17,831 nt of DNA from Candidatus Nanopelagicaceae bacterium (GCA_947440735.1 CANESA010000005.1:1-17831); one strand, 5' to 3'; counted from the first letter of the stretch, positions 1 through 6,536 are shown. Numbers and translations are program-made. Notes: generated by a model from the sequence alone, not told the origin.

Positions 1-534
1 GGAGTCACCGAACCTGGTGGCAAATCAGATATCTACCATCTAGGTGGTGGCCTTGAGATACATGAATACGCCCACATCGCACAGGCAATGCAATTCATCG
101 GTAAACAAAAAGATGATCAGAATTTCAATTACTTACCACGATGGTTTATTGAAGGTCATGCACATATTGCAGGAAATACTGGGTCAGCAAAAACATTTGA
201 GGAGTATTTAAAGAATCGTGGTCAATGGCTTAGCACCTCGCCAAATCAAGAGATTAAAAGCTTTGAACCAATAGATGTGGAACGCTTTTACGCAGCCCTA
301 ATGCCCGGAAAGTACAACGCAGAGATGTTTGGCTATGTCTACACTATTGGATACATCACAATGGAATGTCTAGTTGCGTTAAAGGGCATTGATTCACCAA
401 CTGAGTTAATTGTGCAAGTATCAAACGGTCTAACATTCGAAGAGGCGTTTGCAAAAGTGTATGGAATCAGCTGGAATGAAGCCTCACCAATACTGGCTAA
501 GACCGTTTCCCAAATATTCTTAGCGCGTGGTTAG
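1..534 (+). CDS. Secreted-type HExxH (gluzincin-like) metallopeptidase paralogue, 5' end outside window
   Basis: The reading frame is open from base 1, so this is the C-terminal 177 residues of a longer protein; the first internal ATG at 88 is not the true start, because the zinc motif lies before it. HEYAH is encoded at 61-75. The third-ligand region follows 26 residues later as WFIEGHAH, with the Glu codon at 151-153. This resembles the Peptidase_MA-like gluzincin arrangement, HExxH then W-x-x-E-G-x-A-E, but the usual A-E here is A-H. The C-terminus (TFEEAFAKVYGISWNEASPIL) aligns clearly with that of the protein at 2010-3278 ([21 protein letters not shown]), so they are paralogues. The next gene starts 2 bp after its stop, which suggests an operon. 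I infer a zinc protease; the substrate is unknown. The signal peptide and N-terminal module expected from the relatives lie outside the window. Confidence 0.75.
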   Translation, partial: GVTEPGGKSDIYHLGGGLEIHEYAHIAQAMQFIGKQKDDQNFNYLPRWFIEGHAHIAGNTGSAKTFEEYLKNRGQWLSTSPNQEIKSFEPIDVERFYAALMPGKYNAEMFGYVYTIGYITMECLVALKGIDSPTELIVQVSNGLTFEEAFAKVYGISWNEASPILAKTVSQIFLARG

Positions 535-536
535 AT

Positions 537-1742
537 ATGAAGAATAAATTTCTTTCCAGGATCTTAGTATTTTCGTTCTTTATATTATTCTTATCTTCTC
601 CACCGAGCCATTCTGCAATTAAATCTGGTGACGCGTGTAAAAAATTAGGCATCACCGCGACCGCAAGTGGTAAGAAATATGTATGCGTAAAGAGTGGCAA
701 AAAACTTGTGTGGAATAAAGGCGTGGTGGTTTCTACACCAAATTCAGATCCATCAAGCTCTTTAAACTTTGCCAAAAGATGGAATGCGACTGGCTCTTCA
801 GCGATCAAAATTATGGAAAAAGCATTTCCTGCTAAACCCTCGGCCTTTCCAAAAGTAGAGTTGACTTGGCGATATTCAGATACAGTTAACAACAAGATTA
901 AGGAAGAAATAACTAAGCAATATTTAGAGAATATCGAATTTTGGAGTGCATACACGAAAATTGACGCACCCTTACAAGTAATTGTTGGCACTTTAGATGA
1001 CATAAAATTCATTTGTAAGTGGCGAGATTCCCACTTACAAATGAATGCTGCTAACTGCGAAAGTAATTTTCGCACAGACAAGCAAAGAGTATGGGATGCT
1101 CACACAACACAGGGAAATGGTAAAGCAACCGATTTTTACTTTATGACAGAGCCTTCGATCTTGACAGAAATCGACTTTTTGCCACGAGTTGCCCATGAAT
1201 TTTTTCATAACGTCCAAAATGCCCAAACAGATAAGTACAAATCATCATTTCCATGTTGGGTTGAAGAGGGGGGTGCTGAATACTTTGGCATTCTTGTGAC
1301 AAGTAAAGGAAATCCTGAAACATTCATAAAGATGAGGCAATTTGCAGTCGCACTTAAGTCTAATAAAACAAATCTTTTCAGCTCAAAGGATTACTGGAGG
1401 GATTATCTATTGTCAGCGGATGTGACTTCCGTGAAACCTAACTCTGATAGTTGGGGTTGCGCCGCGTTTCAAAATACAGGTCTTTACGGAAATATCCTCC
1501 TTGCCACTGAGTATTTACATCAGCAGCTTGGAATTGCTGGAGTACTGGCCCTCTACGGTGATACCGGAACCATTGGATGGGATAAGGCGATAGAAAAGGC
1601 ATTCAAAAAATCAAAAGCTGAAATTTATGATGACATTGCTTCGTATATGCTGACAGAGTTTCAAATCGCGGCCAAGCAAGACTGGGCACGACCGAATTGC
1701 TCAATGCAAGGCCGAGTACTTCAATGTGCCAGTGGTCCATGA
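537..1742 (+). CDS. Secreted HExxH (gluzincin-like) metallopeptidase paralogue with N-terminal two-cysteine module
   Basis: A protein of 401 residues. Residues 1-27 form a signal peptide: basic MKNKF, a hydrophobic core, then SHSA, with no lipobox cysteine. Residues 28-62 form a small module with C34 and C50 (C-x15-C) ending in [12 protein letters not shown], shared with the protein at 2010. The core has HEFFH at 220-224 and WVEEGGAEYF at 241-250, with E244 the expected third zinc ligand, as in Peptidase_MA-type gluzincins. Additional cysteines (C160, C174, C240) fit an extracytoplasmic protein. The ATG lies 2 bp after the stop of the upstream paralogue with no good ribosome-binding site, so it is probably translationally coupled. 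Residues 157-170 are encoded by a perfect 16-bp inverted repeat. Base composition is visibly richer in A and T than the core genes downstream. Peptidase activity is inferred from the motif; the substrate is unknown. Confidence 0.8.
   Translation: MKNKFLSRILVFSFFILFLSSPPSHSAIKSGDACKKLGITATASGKKYVCVKSGKKLVWNKGVVVSTPNSDPSSSLNFAKRWNATGSSAIKIMEKAFPAKPSAFPKVELTWRYSDTVNNKIKEEITKQYLENIEFWSAYTKIDAPLQVIVGTLDDIKFICKWRDSHLQMNAANCESNFRTDKQRVWDAHTTQGNGKATDFYFMTEPSILTEIDFLPRVAHEFFHNVQNAQTDKYKSSFPCWVEEGGAEYFGILVTSKGNPETFIKMRQFAVALKSNKTNLFSSKDYWRDYLLSADVTSVKPNSDSWGCAAFQNTGLYGNILLATEYLHQQLGIAGVLALYGDTGTIGWDKAIEKAFKKSKAEIYDDIASYMLTEFQIAAKQDWARPNCSMQGRVLQCASGP
1007..1046. repeat. Perfect 16-bp inverted repeat inside a coding sequence
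   Basis: The left arm ATTCATTTGTAAGTGG (1007-1022) and right arm CCACTTACAAATGAAT (1031-1046) are exact reverse complements separated by 8 bases (cgagattc). The repeat lies wholly within the HExxH gene at 537-1742, where it encodes residues 157-170, and keeps the reading frame. It would form a strong hairpin in the mRNA or a cruciform in DNA. No T-tract follows, so it is not a standard terminator. Confidence 0.9.
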
Positions 1743-1800
1743 ACCCAGAGTTAAACATCTTTGCTCTGTTTAAAAAGTCGGACAATCGCCTATTTTCTAA

Positions 1801-1819
1801 GTGGGTTGTGAGGGACTCG
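1801..1819 (-). repeat. att-like 19-bp duplicate of the tRNA-Lys(CTT) 3' end
   Basis: GTGGGTTGTGAGGGACTCG at 1801-1819 is identical to 3391-3409, which covers bases 56-73 of tRNA-Lys (T-loop to discriminator) plus one flanking base. Identity stops on both sides, and the rest of a tRNA is absent here. This is what a tyrosine recombinase leaves when an element integrates at the 3' end of a tRNA gene. The gene-free stretch around it (1743-2009) otherwise holds only a 12-bp perfect palindrome, CGGATATATCCG at 1858-1869, and nothing else I recognise. Confidence 0.8.
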
Positions 1820-2009
1820 TTATCAAACCTTCAAACCATTGCCTTTGACCCACTATGCGGATATATCCGTTCTTGACTCATCTCCAATATTAGGGATTGC
1901 CAGTGACAAAACAAGGGGATTGGAAGATATGTAAGCCAAATTGGGAGGTAAGAGCAGAAAAGTTTGCTCAAAATCTCAAATGACTTGATCTCCCCACTAC
2001 CCTTTTGGA

Positions 2010-3278
2010 ATGCAGATCAGGGGGAGTCTCGCCAAGGGATTGTTAATTGCCCTTGCCATCTCCCTGATTCCTGTGGCTGCCGTTTCTGCCCAAAAGATTG
2101 TTCCTGGAAGTACCTGCAAAGTTTTGAAACAAAAAGTCGTTTATCTGAAAAAGACATACACCTGTACGAAATCAGGCAAGAAGTTGGTTTGGAATAAAGG
2201 CGTTGCTGTAAAGAAGCCAACACCAACACCAACAACAACACCAACACCAACACCAACACCAACACCAACACCAACACCAACACCAACGCCAACGCCAACG
2301 CCAACGCCAACGCCAACGCCAACGCCAACACCAACACCAACAGTTGTGAATCTGACTTTCGACAATCTTTATGAAAACAGGGCTGATATTTCTTATTCAG
2401 TGTGGAAAAAGACTTCTGATTTGATTAAAGAGAGCAGCAGCAAAGCAGGTCAGATTTCAATTTTCACCGGACCAAATACAAAAACTTATTTTGACGATTA
2501 TTCCTATGCGGTTAGTCAGGTCTCGAAAATGTTTCCAAGTAAGCCAGAAGCGAGAGAGGTACTTGTGATTCGCTATGCTTTCAAAGACTTGGAATGGGCA
2601 GAAAACATTGCGAAAACTAAGTTATCCTCGATTGATTACAATCAAATTTTTCGTTGGGAGAATGGCCCAATTACCAAGAGTAATTGTGATTCAATAACTC
2701 AGAATTGCAGGGGTTCAAAGCAGATCACTCCTTCAAGTGGAATTGCAGTTGTTTTACAAGGATTAGAAGAGAAAATTACCCAAGACAAGACTGGAACAAT
2801 TCGTTTCACTACCGGAATGTTGGAAGCGCACGAGTATTTCCATTCGTTACAACGGATTCCAATTATGGACAGGGGTGTGGAAGTTTGGCCTCATGCTTGG
2901 TGGCGAGAAGGAAGTGCCGAATGGGTCCAAAATATGAGCATAAGTTTTCAGAATTTTCCACAGTATAAAAAGTACTTAGTTGATGATTGCTACTACGCAT
3001 GTAACAACATGACGGCATTGCAGATCGAAGAGTTTCTGAATAATGCTTACGACAATTATCTACCATCTAAGTTTGACTCGTGGTTGAATTATTCTTTGGG
3101 CAGTCATGTAGTTGAACTTTTGGTTGCAATTAAAGGTCCAGATGTATTGATAACCATGTATGAAGAAATGGGTAAGGGTTTAAAGTTTGATGATGCCTTT
3201 AATAAAATATTTGGTCTTGCTTGGAAGGAATCAATTCCTATTCTTGCTAAGACCATCCACGCAAACCTGCAAGGATAA
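2010..3278 (+). CDS. Secreted HExxH (gluzincin-like) metallopeptidase paralogue with Pro-Thr repeat linker
   Basis: A protein of 422 residues. The ATG at 2010 is chosen because it opens a clean signal peptide (about residues 1-27, basic N-terminus, hydrophobic core, VSA cleavage) and an in-frame stop lies upstream at 1986; the ribosome-binding site is weak. Residues 28-65 are the two-cysteine module (C36, C52; C-x15-C) ending in [12 protein letters not shown], as in the gene at 537. Residues 70-111 are an almost pure Pro-Thr linker. The catalytic-type domain has HEYFH at 274-278 and WWREGSAEW around 298-306, with E300 the probable third zinc ligand. The C-terminus matches the truncated protein at 1-534. 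It is the only gene between the tRNA-Lys-derived direct repeats. The architecture (signal, small module, flexible linker, enzyme) suggests an exported protein held at or acting on the cell surface. The substrate is unknown and proteolysis is inferred from motifs only. Confidence 0.8.
   Translation: MQIRGSLAKGLLIALAISLIPVAAVSAQKIVPGSTCKVLKQKVVYLKKTYTCTKSGKKLVWNKGVAVKKPTPTPTTTPTPTPTPTPTPTPTPTPTPTPTPTPTPTPTPTPTVVNLTFDNLYENRADISYSVWKKTSDLIKESSSKAGQISIFTGPNTKTYFDDYSYAVSQVSKMFPSKPEAREVLVIRYAFKDLEWAENIAKTKLSSIDYNQIFRWENGPITKSNCDSITQNCRGSKQITPSSGIAVVLQGLEEKITQDKTGTIRFTTGMLEAHEYFHSLQRIPIMDRGVEVWPHAWWREGSAEWVQNMSISFQNFPQYKKYLVDDCYYACNNMTALQIEEFLNNAYDNYLPSKFDSWLNYSLGSHVVELLVAIKGPDVLITMYEEMGKGLKFDDAFNKIFGLAWKESIPILAKTIHANLQG
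2217..2342 (+). repeat. Hexanucleotide microsatellite encoding a 42-residue Pro-Thr linker
   Basis: Twenty-one consecutive six-base units encode Pro-Thr, one of them altered to Thr-Thr near the start. All prolines use CCA. Threonine uses ACA except in one central block (2286-2324), where seven consecutive Thr codons are ACG. The block pattern suggests growth by slippage or unequal exchange of two unit types. Changes of one unit keep the reading frame. Confidence 0.95.
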
Positions 3279-3300
3279 ATTGAGTCAAGAGATCAAATAC

Positions 3301-3365
3301 TGGATATAAAGGTTTGGCAGGTATATCCACTATTCAAGGGTTTGATATACATCCAATTTTTGGAT
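3301..3365. other. Intergenic inverted repeats between the HExxH gene and tRNA-Lys
   Basis: Two inverted repeats sit in the 113-bp gap: TGGATATA (3301-3308) with TATATCCA (3322-3329), and ATCCAA (3351-3356) with TTGGAT (3360-3365) around a three-base loop. Neither is followed by a convincing T-tract, so terminator function is doubtful. The core ggatatatcc also appears as a palindrome near the other direct repeat (1858-1869), so these could be recombination accessory sites, but this is speculative. Confidence 0.35.
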
Positions 3366-3391
3366 CTATACCTTAGATATAACTACATATG

Positions 3392-3464
3392 TGGGTTGTG
3401 AGGGACTCGAACCCCCGACCCAGGCATTAAGAGTGCCTTGCTCTACCAACTGAGCTAACAACCC
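3392..3464 (-). tRNA. tRNA-Lys(CTT)
   Basis: On the minus strand a 73-base cloverleaf can be folded. The acceptor stem is GGGTTGT with ACAACCC and discriminator A. The D arm begins GCTCAGTTGG, the anticodon stem AGGCA/TGCCT encloses loop CTCTTAA with anticodon CTT, and the T arm has TTCGAGT. The 3' CCA is not encoded. Its 3' 18 bases plus one flanking base recur at 1801-1819, so the gene has probably served as an integration site and was restored by the incoming copy. Confidence 0.95.
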
Positions 3465-3489
3465 ATTCAAACGTTCGAATGTTTGAATG
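3464..3489. promoter_or_regulatory. Inverted repeat, possible operator between tRNA-Lys and the secreted HNH gene
   Basis: CATTCAAAC (3464-3472) and GTTTGAATG (3481-3489) are exact reverse complements around GTTCGAAT. Read as octamers, three abutting units appear: ATTCAAAC (a reversed GTTTGAAT), GTTCGAAT and GTTTGAAT. The site lies directly upstream of the tRNA-Lys 5' end and 65 bp before the HNH start, so it could affect either. The 8-base spacer does not match the 4-base spacer of actinobacterial LexA boxes. The regulator is unknown. Confidence 0.4.
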
Positions 3490-3553
3490 CAGAGCAGACC
3501 CTATCAGGGCGATTGCCCTTGATTTGCCACCTGCCACGCGTAATCATAGAGAT

Positions 3554-4234
3554 ATGAGTCGGTGGGAAATCAGGCTAGCCATAGGGCTAATGGGGCTCTT
3601 TACTGTCTCGACAATTCCGCACTTAGCCCAGGCAACGACTTTTACTGCAGCAACTGAGGTAACGGCTTCTTCGGCTCTCTCTACATTGGCCGTTAAAGGT
3701 CGAGCGCCGAAGACGGGATACGACCGAGATGCGCTCTTCGGAGGTTGGGCCGATCCTGATGGCAATGGTTGCGATGCTCGTAATGATGTTCTTGCACGAG
3801 ACCTCACCAATAAAGTATTTGGAACAGGCCGCGATAAATGCTTAGTTCTTTCTGGAACCCTCATAGATCCATATTCTGGGAAAAAGTTAGATTTCACACG
3901 AGGCCAGGGAACGAGCACTCTAGTTCCGATAGATCACGTGGTTGCAGTGTCAGATGCGTGGCAGAAGGGCGCATTTAAATGGGATGCAGTCACCCGAGTG
4001 CAGTTTTACAACGATCCACTTAATCTCAAAGCCACTCAACAAAGCCTGAATTCGCAGAAGAGAGATGGTGATGCTGCGACATGGCTACCGCCACTTAAGA
4101 GTTATAGATGTACCTATGTGGCACAGCAGATTGCTGTCAAAGCAAAGTATCTAATCTGGGTTACGAAAGCGGAGAAAGAAGCGATGGCACGAATACTCAG
4201 TGCATGTCCAAAACAGTTATTGCCACAACAATAA
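3554..4234 (+). CDS. Secreted HNH-type nuclease (DUF1524/GmrSD C-terminal-like family)
   Basis: A protein of 226 residues. The ATG at 3554 is preferred over the upstream in-frame ATG at 3479 because it starts a normal signal peptide (about residues 1-27, ending AQA) and because the upstream start falls inside an inverted repeat. The mature part follows the pattern of the actinobacterial secreted HNH family: GYDRDALFGGW (55-65), D-x-D-G-N-G-CD near 68-74, C96, SGTLIDPYSG (100-109), the nuclease motif IDHVV (126-130, D127 and H128), then NDPLN (143-147), N156 and WLPP (167-170) with YRC. DHV with the downstream asparagines is the expected betabeta-alpha metal site. I infer DNA (or RNA) degradation outside the cell, perhaps for nucleotide or phosphate salvage. 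Its stop lies 3 bp from the stop of the convergent ppa gene. Confidence 0.75.
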   Translation: MSRWEIRLAIGLMGLFTVSTIPHLAQATTFTAATEVTASSALSTLAVKGRAPKTGYDRDALFGGWADPDGNGCDARNDVLARDLTNKVFGTGRDKCLVLSGTLIDPYSGKKLDFTRGQGTSTLVPIDHVVAVSDAWQKGAFKWDAVTRVQFYNDPLNLKATQQSLNSQKRDGDAATWLPPLKSYRCTYVAQQIAVKAKYLIWVTKAEKEAMARILSACPKQLLPQQ

Positions 4235-4237
4235 CTA

Positions 4238-4723
4238 TTAGTGGCTTTCCTTGTATCGCTTGTATGAGGCGTTAATTTCTAATTCGGCCTCGTCGTGACC
4301 AACCCATTCCCCGCCTTGTACAGACTTTCCAGGTTCTAGGGTTTTGTAGACTTCAAAGAAGTGTTTGATTTCAGAGAGTTCATAGGCAGGAACATCACTG
4401 AGATCTTGTAGATAAGACTTACGAACATCACCGGCTGCAACACAGAGCAGCTTGTCATCTCCACCCGCCTCATCTGTCATGTTGAGCATTCCGATTACAC
4501 GACATGAAACAACGCAGCCAGGAAATGTTGGTTCGTCCAACATGATGAGGGCATCAAGTGGATCGCCATCTAACGAGAGGGTGTTTTTAACAAAGCCATA
4601 GTCATAGGGATAGCGAGTGGATGTGAAGAGCATGCGATCGAGGCGAACTTCGCCAGTCGTGTGGTTGATTTCGTATTTGTTTCGTGACCCTGCGGGAATT
4701 TCAACGACGACATCGAAGATCAT
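4238..4723 (-). CDS. ppa: Inorganic pyrophosphatase (family I)
   Basis: A 161-residue soluble enzyme that hydrolyses pyrophosphate to two phosphates, pulling biosynthetic reactions forward. The family I signature is clear: EIPAGSRNKYE (8-18) supplies substrate-binding Arg and Lys, YPYDYGF (38-44) follows, and DGDPLD (52-57) holds the metal-binding aspartates D52, D54 and D57. Near the C-terminus, KHFFEVYKTLEPGK contains the conserved Tyr-Lys pair. Length fits bacterial family I enzymes (about 160-180 residues). The gene is monocistronic in appearance, with tRNA-His upstream on the same strand and a convergent nuclease gene 3 bp from its stop. Nothing unusual is seen. Confidence 0.95.
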   Translation of the reverse strand: MIFDVVVEIPAGSRNKYEINHTTGEVRLDRMLFTSTRYPYDYGFVKNTLSLDGDPLDALIMLDEPTFPGCVVSCRVIGMLNMTDEAGGDDKLLCVAAGDVRKSYLQDLSDVPAYELSEIKHFFEVYKTLEPGKSVQGGEWVGHDEAELEINASYKRYKESH

Positions 4724-4769
4724 ATGGATGGCACTTTCTTTAGGGTGGTGCTTGGAGTTGAAAACTTGG

Positions 4770-4843
4770 GGTGAACGACGGGGCTCGAACCCGCGACATC
4801 TCGGACCACAACCGAGTGCTCTACCAGCTGAGCTACGCCCACC
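4770..4843 (-). tRNA. tRNA-His(GTG)
   Basis: The minus strand gives acceptor stem GTGGGCG with CGTTCAC (two G-U pairs), the anticodon stem CTCGG/CCGAG with loop TTGTGGT (anticodon GTG), and T loop TTCGAGC. The extra G at position -1 (4843) faces discriminator C73 (4770), the identity pair of histidine tRNAs. CCA is encoded at 4767-4769. Confidence 0.95.
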
Positions 4844-4858
4844 ATATGCTGTGCGGGC

Positions 4859-5449
4859 TTAGTCTACCTTTTCCGCAGGCGGATTCTGCCCCTGATTTTG
4901 CGCTTCGATGAAGACGTTGCTGCGGTAGTACTTGAGTTCTTCGATCGAATCTTGAATATCGCCAAGGGCTCGATGGTTGCCAGTCTTTGCCGGGGCTGCG
5001 AAGTAGATCTTTGGATACCAGCGGCGGGCTAACTCTTTAATGCTTGAGACATCGACGGTGCGATAGTGCAGGTACTCGTTTAGACGTGACATGTCTCGGG
5101 CGATGAAGTTGCGATCGACTGAGACTGAGTTGCCGGCTAGAGGAGATTTTCCCGCAATCGTGCCAGCGGATTCGAGGTAAGCCAAGATCGCATCTTCCGC
5201 CGCTTCAACCGTGATGCCCTCAGGAATCTCAGTGATCAGCCCTGAGGCGGTATGCATCTGGGTGACAAACTCATTCATCTCGGTTAACTGCTCAGGCGTA
5301 GCCTTGATAACCAGATCGATACCCTCACCAATCACGTTGAGCTCGGAGTCGGTGACAAGGACGGCGATCTCGACAAGCACATCCTTTTCGAGGGAGAGGC
5401 CCGTCATCTCGCAATCGATCCAGATCAGATGGGGAAGTTCGGTAGCCAT
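4859..5449 (-). CDS. orn: Oligoribonuclease (DEDDh 3'-5' exoribonuclease)
   Basis: A 196-residue cytoplasmic enzyme that degrades 2-5-mer RNAs and linear dinucleotides such as pGpG to mononucleotides. The DEDDh catalytic set is visible: D12 and E14 in WIDCEMTGL, D112 in NSVSVDRNFI, and H159 and D164 in NHRALGDIQDSIEELKYY. The length and the C-terminal helix after the last motif match the Orn family rather than longer epsilon-type exonucleases. The ATG begins MATELPHLIWIDCEMTGL, placing the first motif at the usual distance from the N-terminus. It is divergent from the pst operon with about 109 bp between starts, where the first PHO box lies. tRNA-His is downstream on the same strand. Confidence 0.95.
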   Translation of the reverse strand: MATELPHLIWIDCEMTGLSLEKDVLVEIAVLVTDSELNVIGEGIDLVIKATPEQLTEMNEFVTQMHTASGLITEIPEGITVEAAEDAILAYLESAGTIAGKSPLAGNSVSVDRNFIARDMSRLNEYLHYRTVDVSSIKELARRWYPKIYFAAPAKTGNHRALGDIQDSIEELKYYRSNVFIEAQNQGQNPPAEKVD

Positions 5450-5486
5450 AGCGCGCAGTTTAGGGGGTTAGGGCGACCGAGCGTGA

Positions 5487-5519
5487 ATTCAGGATGTGTT
5501 CACCTTCTGTTCACCTTGT
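5487..5519 (+). promoter_or_regulatory. PHO box (PhoP operator) upstream of pstC
   Basis: Two direct repeats with exact 11-bp period, GTTCACCTTCT (5498-5508) and GTTCACCTTGT (5509-5519), match the actinobacterial PhoP box, which is built of 11-bp units of GTTCACC type. A degenerate third unit, ATTCAGGATGT, precedes them (5487-5497). The site lies 40 bp before the pstC start and predicts activation under phosphate limitation. Confidence 0.85.
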
Positions 5520-5558
5520 AGCCTCGCTTACTCTGCGGACAGGCGACAAGATTCCCGC

Positions 5559-6536
5559 GTGAGCAACACTCTTCTTCCAGCCCCACGCGAGCTCGTTACC
5601 AAGCCTCGTCGTTCCGACCAACTTTTCCGTGTGATTGTGACCGCGGGTGGAATGTCATCACTAATTATTCTCGGCTTGATCTTCGCTTTTCTCGCGTTTA
5701 GAGGTTTTGGGGTAATTCGTACAGAAGGTCTTGGATTCATCATCAATTCAAATTGGGATGTAATTGAAGACGAGAACTCTGACATTATTTCGCAAGATTA
5801 CGGTCTAGCTGCGATGCTCGTGGGAACAATTCTTTCTGCAACCATCGCTGTAGTTATCGGTGTACCAATTGCAGTTCTCAGCGCACTCTTTCTCGAGTTT
5901 TATTCAGGAAAGAAAGTTCGCGCATTTCTTGTTGCCCTCATCGATTTAATGGCTGCATTTCCATCTATCCTCTTTGGTTTGTGGGGATTTATGGTCCTTA
6001 TGCCAAGTGCGGAGTATTGGGCAAAGTTACTAAACAAATATTTAGGTTGGATCCCAATCTTTGAAGTTCCATTCCCGTTCTTTACGCGCTCGCCATTTAT
6101 TGCAGGTATGGTCTTGGCGATCATGATTATTCCAATCTGTACTTCGGTTTGTCGAGAAGTTTTCTCACAAACTCCTTTGGATCGAATTCAGGCTGCTTAT
6201 GCTTTGGGTGCAACCAGACTGGCGATGATTCGTGCCGTTGTTATTCCGTTCGGTCGTGGTGGAATTATTGGTGGTGCGATGTTGGGCCTTGGTAGAGCGA
6301 TGGGCGAAACCGTTGCAGTATTTACGGTTCTGAATATCGTCTACCAGGTAAACTGGCAAGTGCTCTTTGGTGCAGGTGGAAATATTGCATCGCTCATTCT
6401 TCTCAAATTCGGTGAGGCCGATCGAGAAGAAGTAAATGCCCTCATGGCAGCAGGTCTAGTGCTCTTTCTTCTCACGCTTCTCGTTAATGCTGTTGCAAAT
6501 ATTTTGGTGAGTCGCCTTGGAAAGACAGGTCGCTAA
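5559..6536 (+). CDS. pstC: Phosphate ABC transporter permease PstC
   Basis: A membrane subunit of the PstSCAB high-affinity phosphate importer. GTG 5559 is preferred as start (325 residues, MSNTLLPAPREL); the frame also opens at GTG 5496, but that start lies next to the PHO box, where transcription should not yet have begun. Hydrophobic segments occur at about residues 29-50, 84-110, 120-145, 180-200, 230-260 and 290-315. The coupling (EAA-type) loop with ALGATRLAMIRAVVIPFGRGGI and the following GRAMGETVAV motif are typical of PstC. No ribosome-binding site is visible before the GTG; a CAAGAT-like -10 about 7 bp upstream would allow a leaderless mRNA, which is speculative. The stop codon abuts the pstA ATG. 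Confidence 0.93.
   Translation: MSNTLLPAPRELVTKPRRSDQLFRVIVTAGGMSSLIILGLIFAFLAFRGFGVIRTEGLGFIINSNWDVIEDENSDIISQDYGLAAMLVGTILSATIAVVIGVPIAVLSALFLEFYSGKKVRAFLVALIDLMAAFPSILFGLWGFMVLMPSAEYWAKLLNKYLGWIPIFEVPFPFFTRSPFIAGMVLAIMIIPICTSVCREVFSQTPLDRIQAAYALGATRLAMIRAVVIPFGRGGIIGGAMLGLGRAMGETVAVFTVLNIVYQVNWQVLFGAGGNIASLILLKFGEADREEVNALMAAGLVLFLLTLLVNAVANILVSRLGKTGR

Larger units (their letters stand above)
1801..3409. mobile_element. Possible small integrated cassette bounded by tRNA-Lys-derived direct repeats
   Basis: The 19-bp direct repeats at 1801-1819 and 3391-3409 enclose about 1.57 kb with one gene, the HExxH protein with the Pro-Thr linker. The right repeat is part of the intact tRNA-Lys gene and the left copy is a fragment, which matches attL/attR geometry for integration at a tRNA 3' end. 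No integrase, excisionase or other mobility gene lies inside, so it is either a cassette mobilised in trans or the deletion remnant of a larger island. The paralogues on the left (1-1742) suggest the island once extended, or still extends, beyond the window edge. Confidence 0.45.

Noticed and set aside
1739..1876. A 45-codon frame (MNPELNIFALFKKS...) overlapping the stop of the HExxH gene as ATGA
   Set aside because: It runs straight through the 19-bp tRNA-Lys fragment and resembles no protein I know; the ATGA overlap alone is weak evidence, so I left it out as a gene.
2217..2342. CRISPR or other spaced repeat array
   Set aside because: The units are six bases, contiguous and in frame, so this is a coding microsatellite without spacers.
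2017..2365. Minus-strand frames rich in Val-Gly or Leu-Val-Leu-Ala repeats
   Set aside because: They are the reverse reading of the Pro-Thr microsatellite in the gene at 2010 and have no other coding features.
3301..3365. Rho-independent terminator for the HExxH gene or tRNA-Lys
   Set aside because: Stems are short and AT-rich and no T-tract follows in either direction; kept only as unexplained inverted repeats.
3464..3489. LexA/SOS box
   Set aside because: The half-sites look similar (GTTTG/CAAAC), but the spacer is 8 rather than 4 bases.
3479..3553. Upstream start for the secreted HNH gene adding 25 residues
   Set aside because: It lies within the inverted repeat 3464-3489 and would bury the signal peptide; ATG 3554 gives a normal one.
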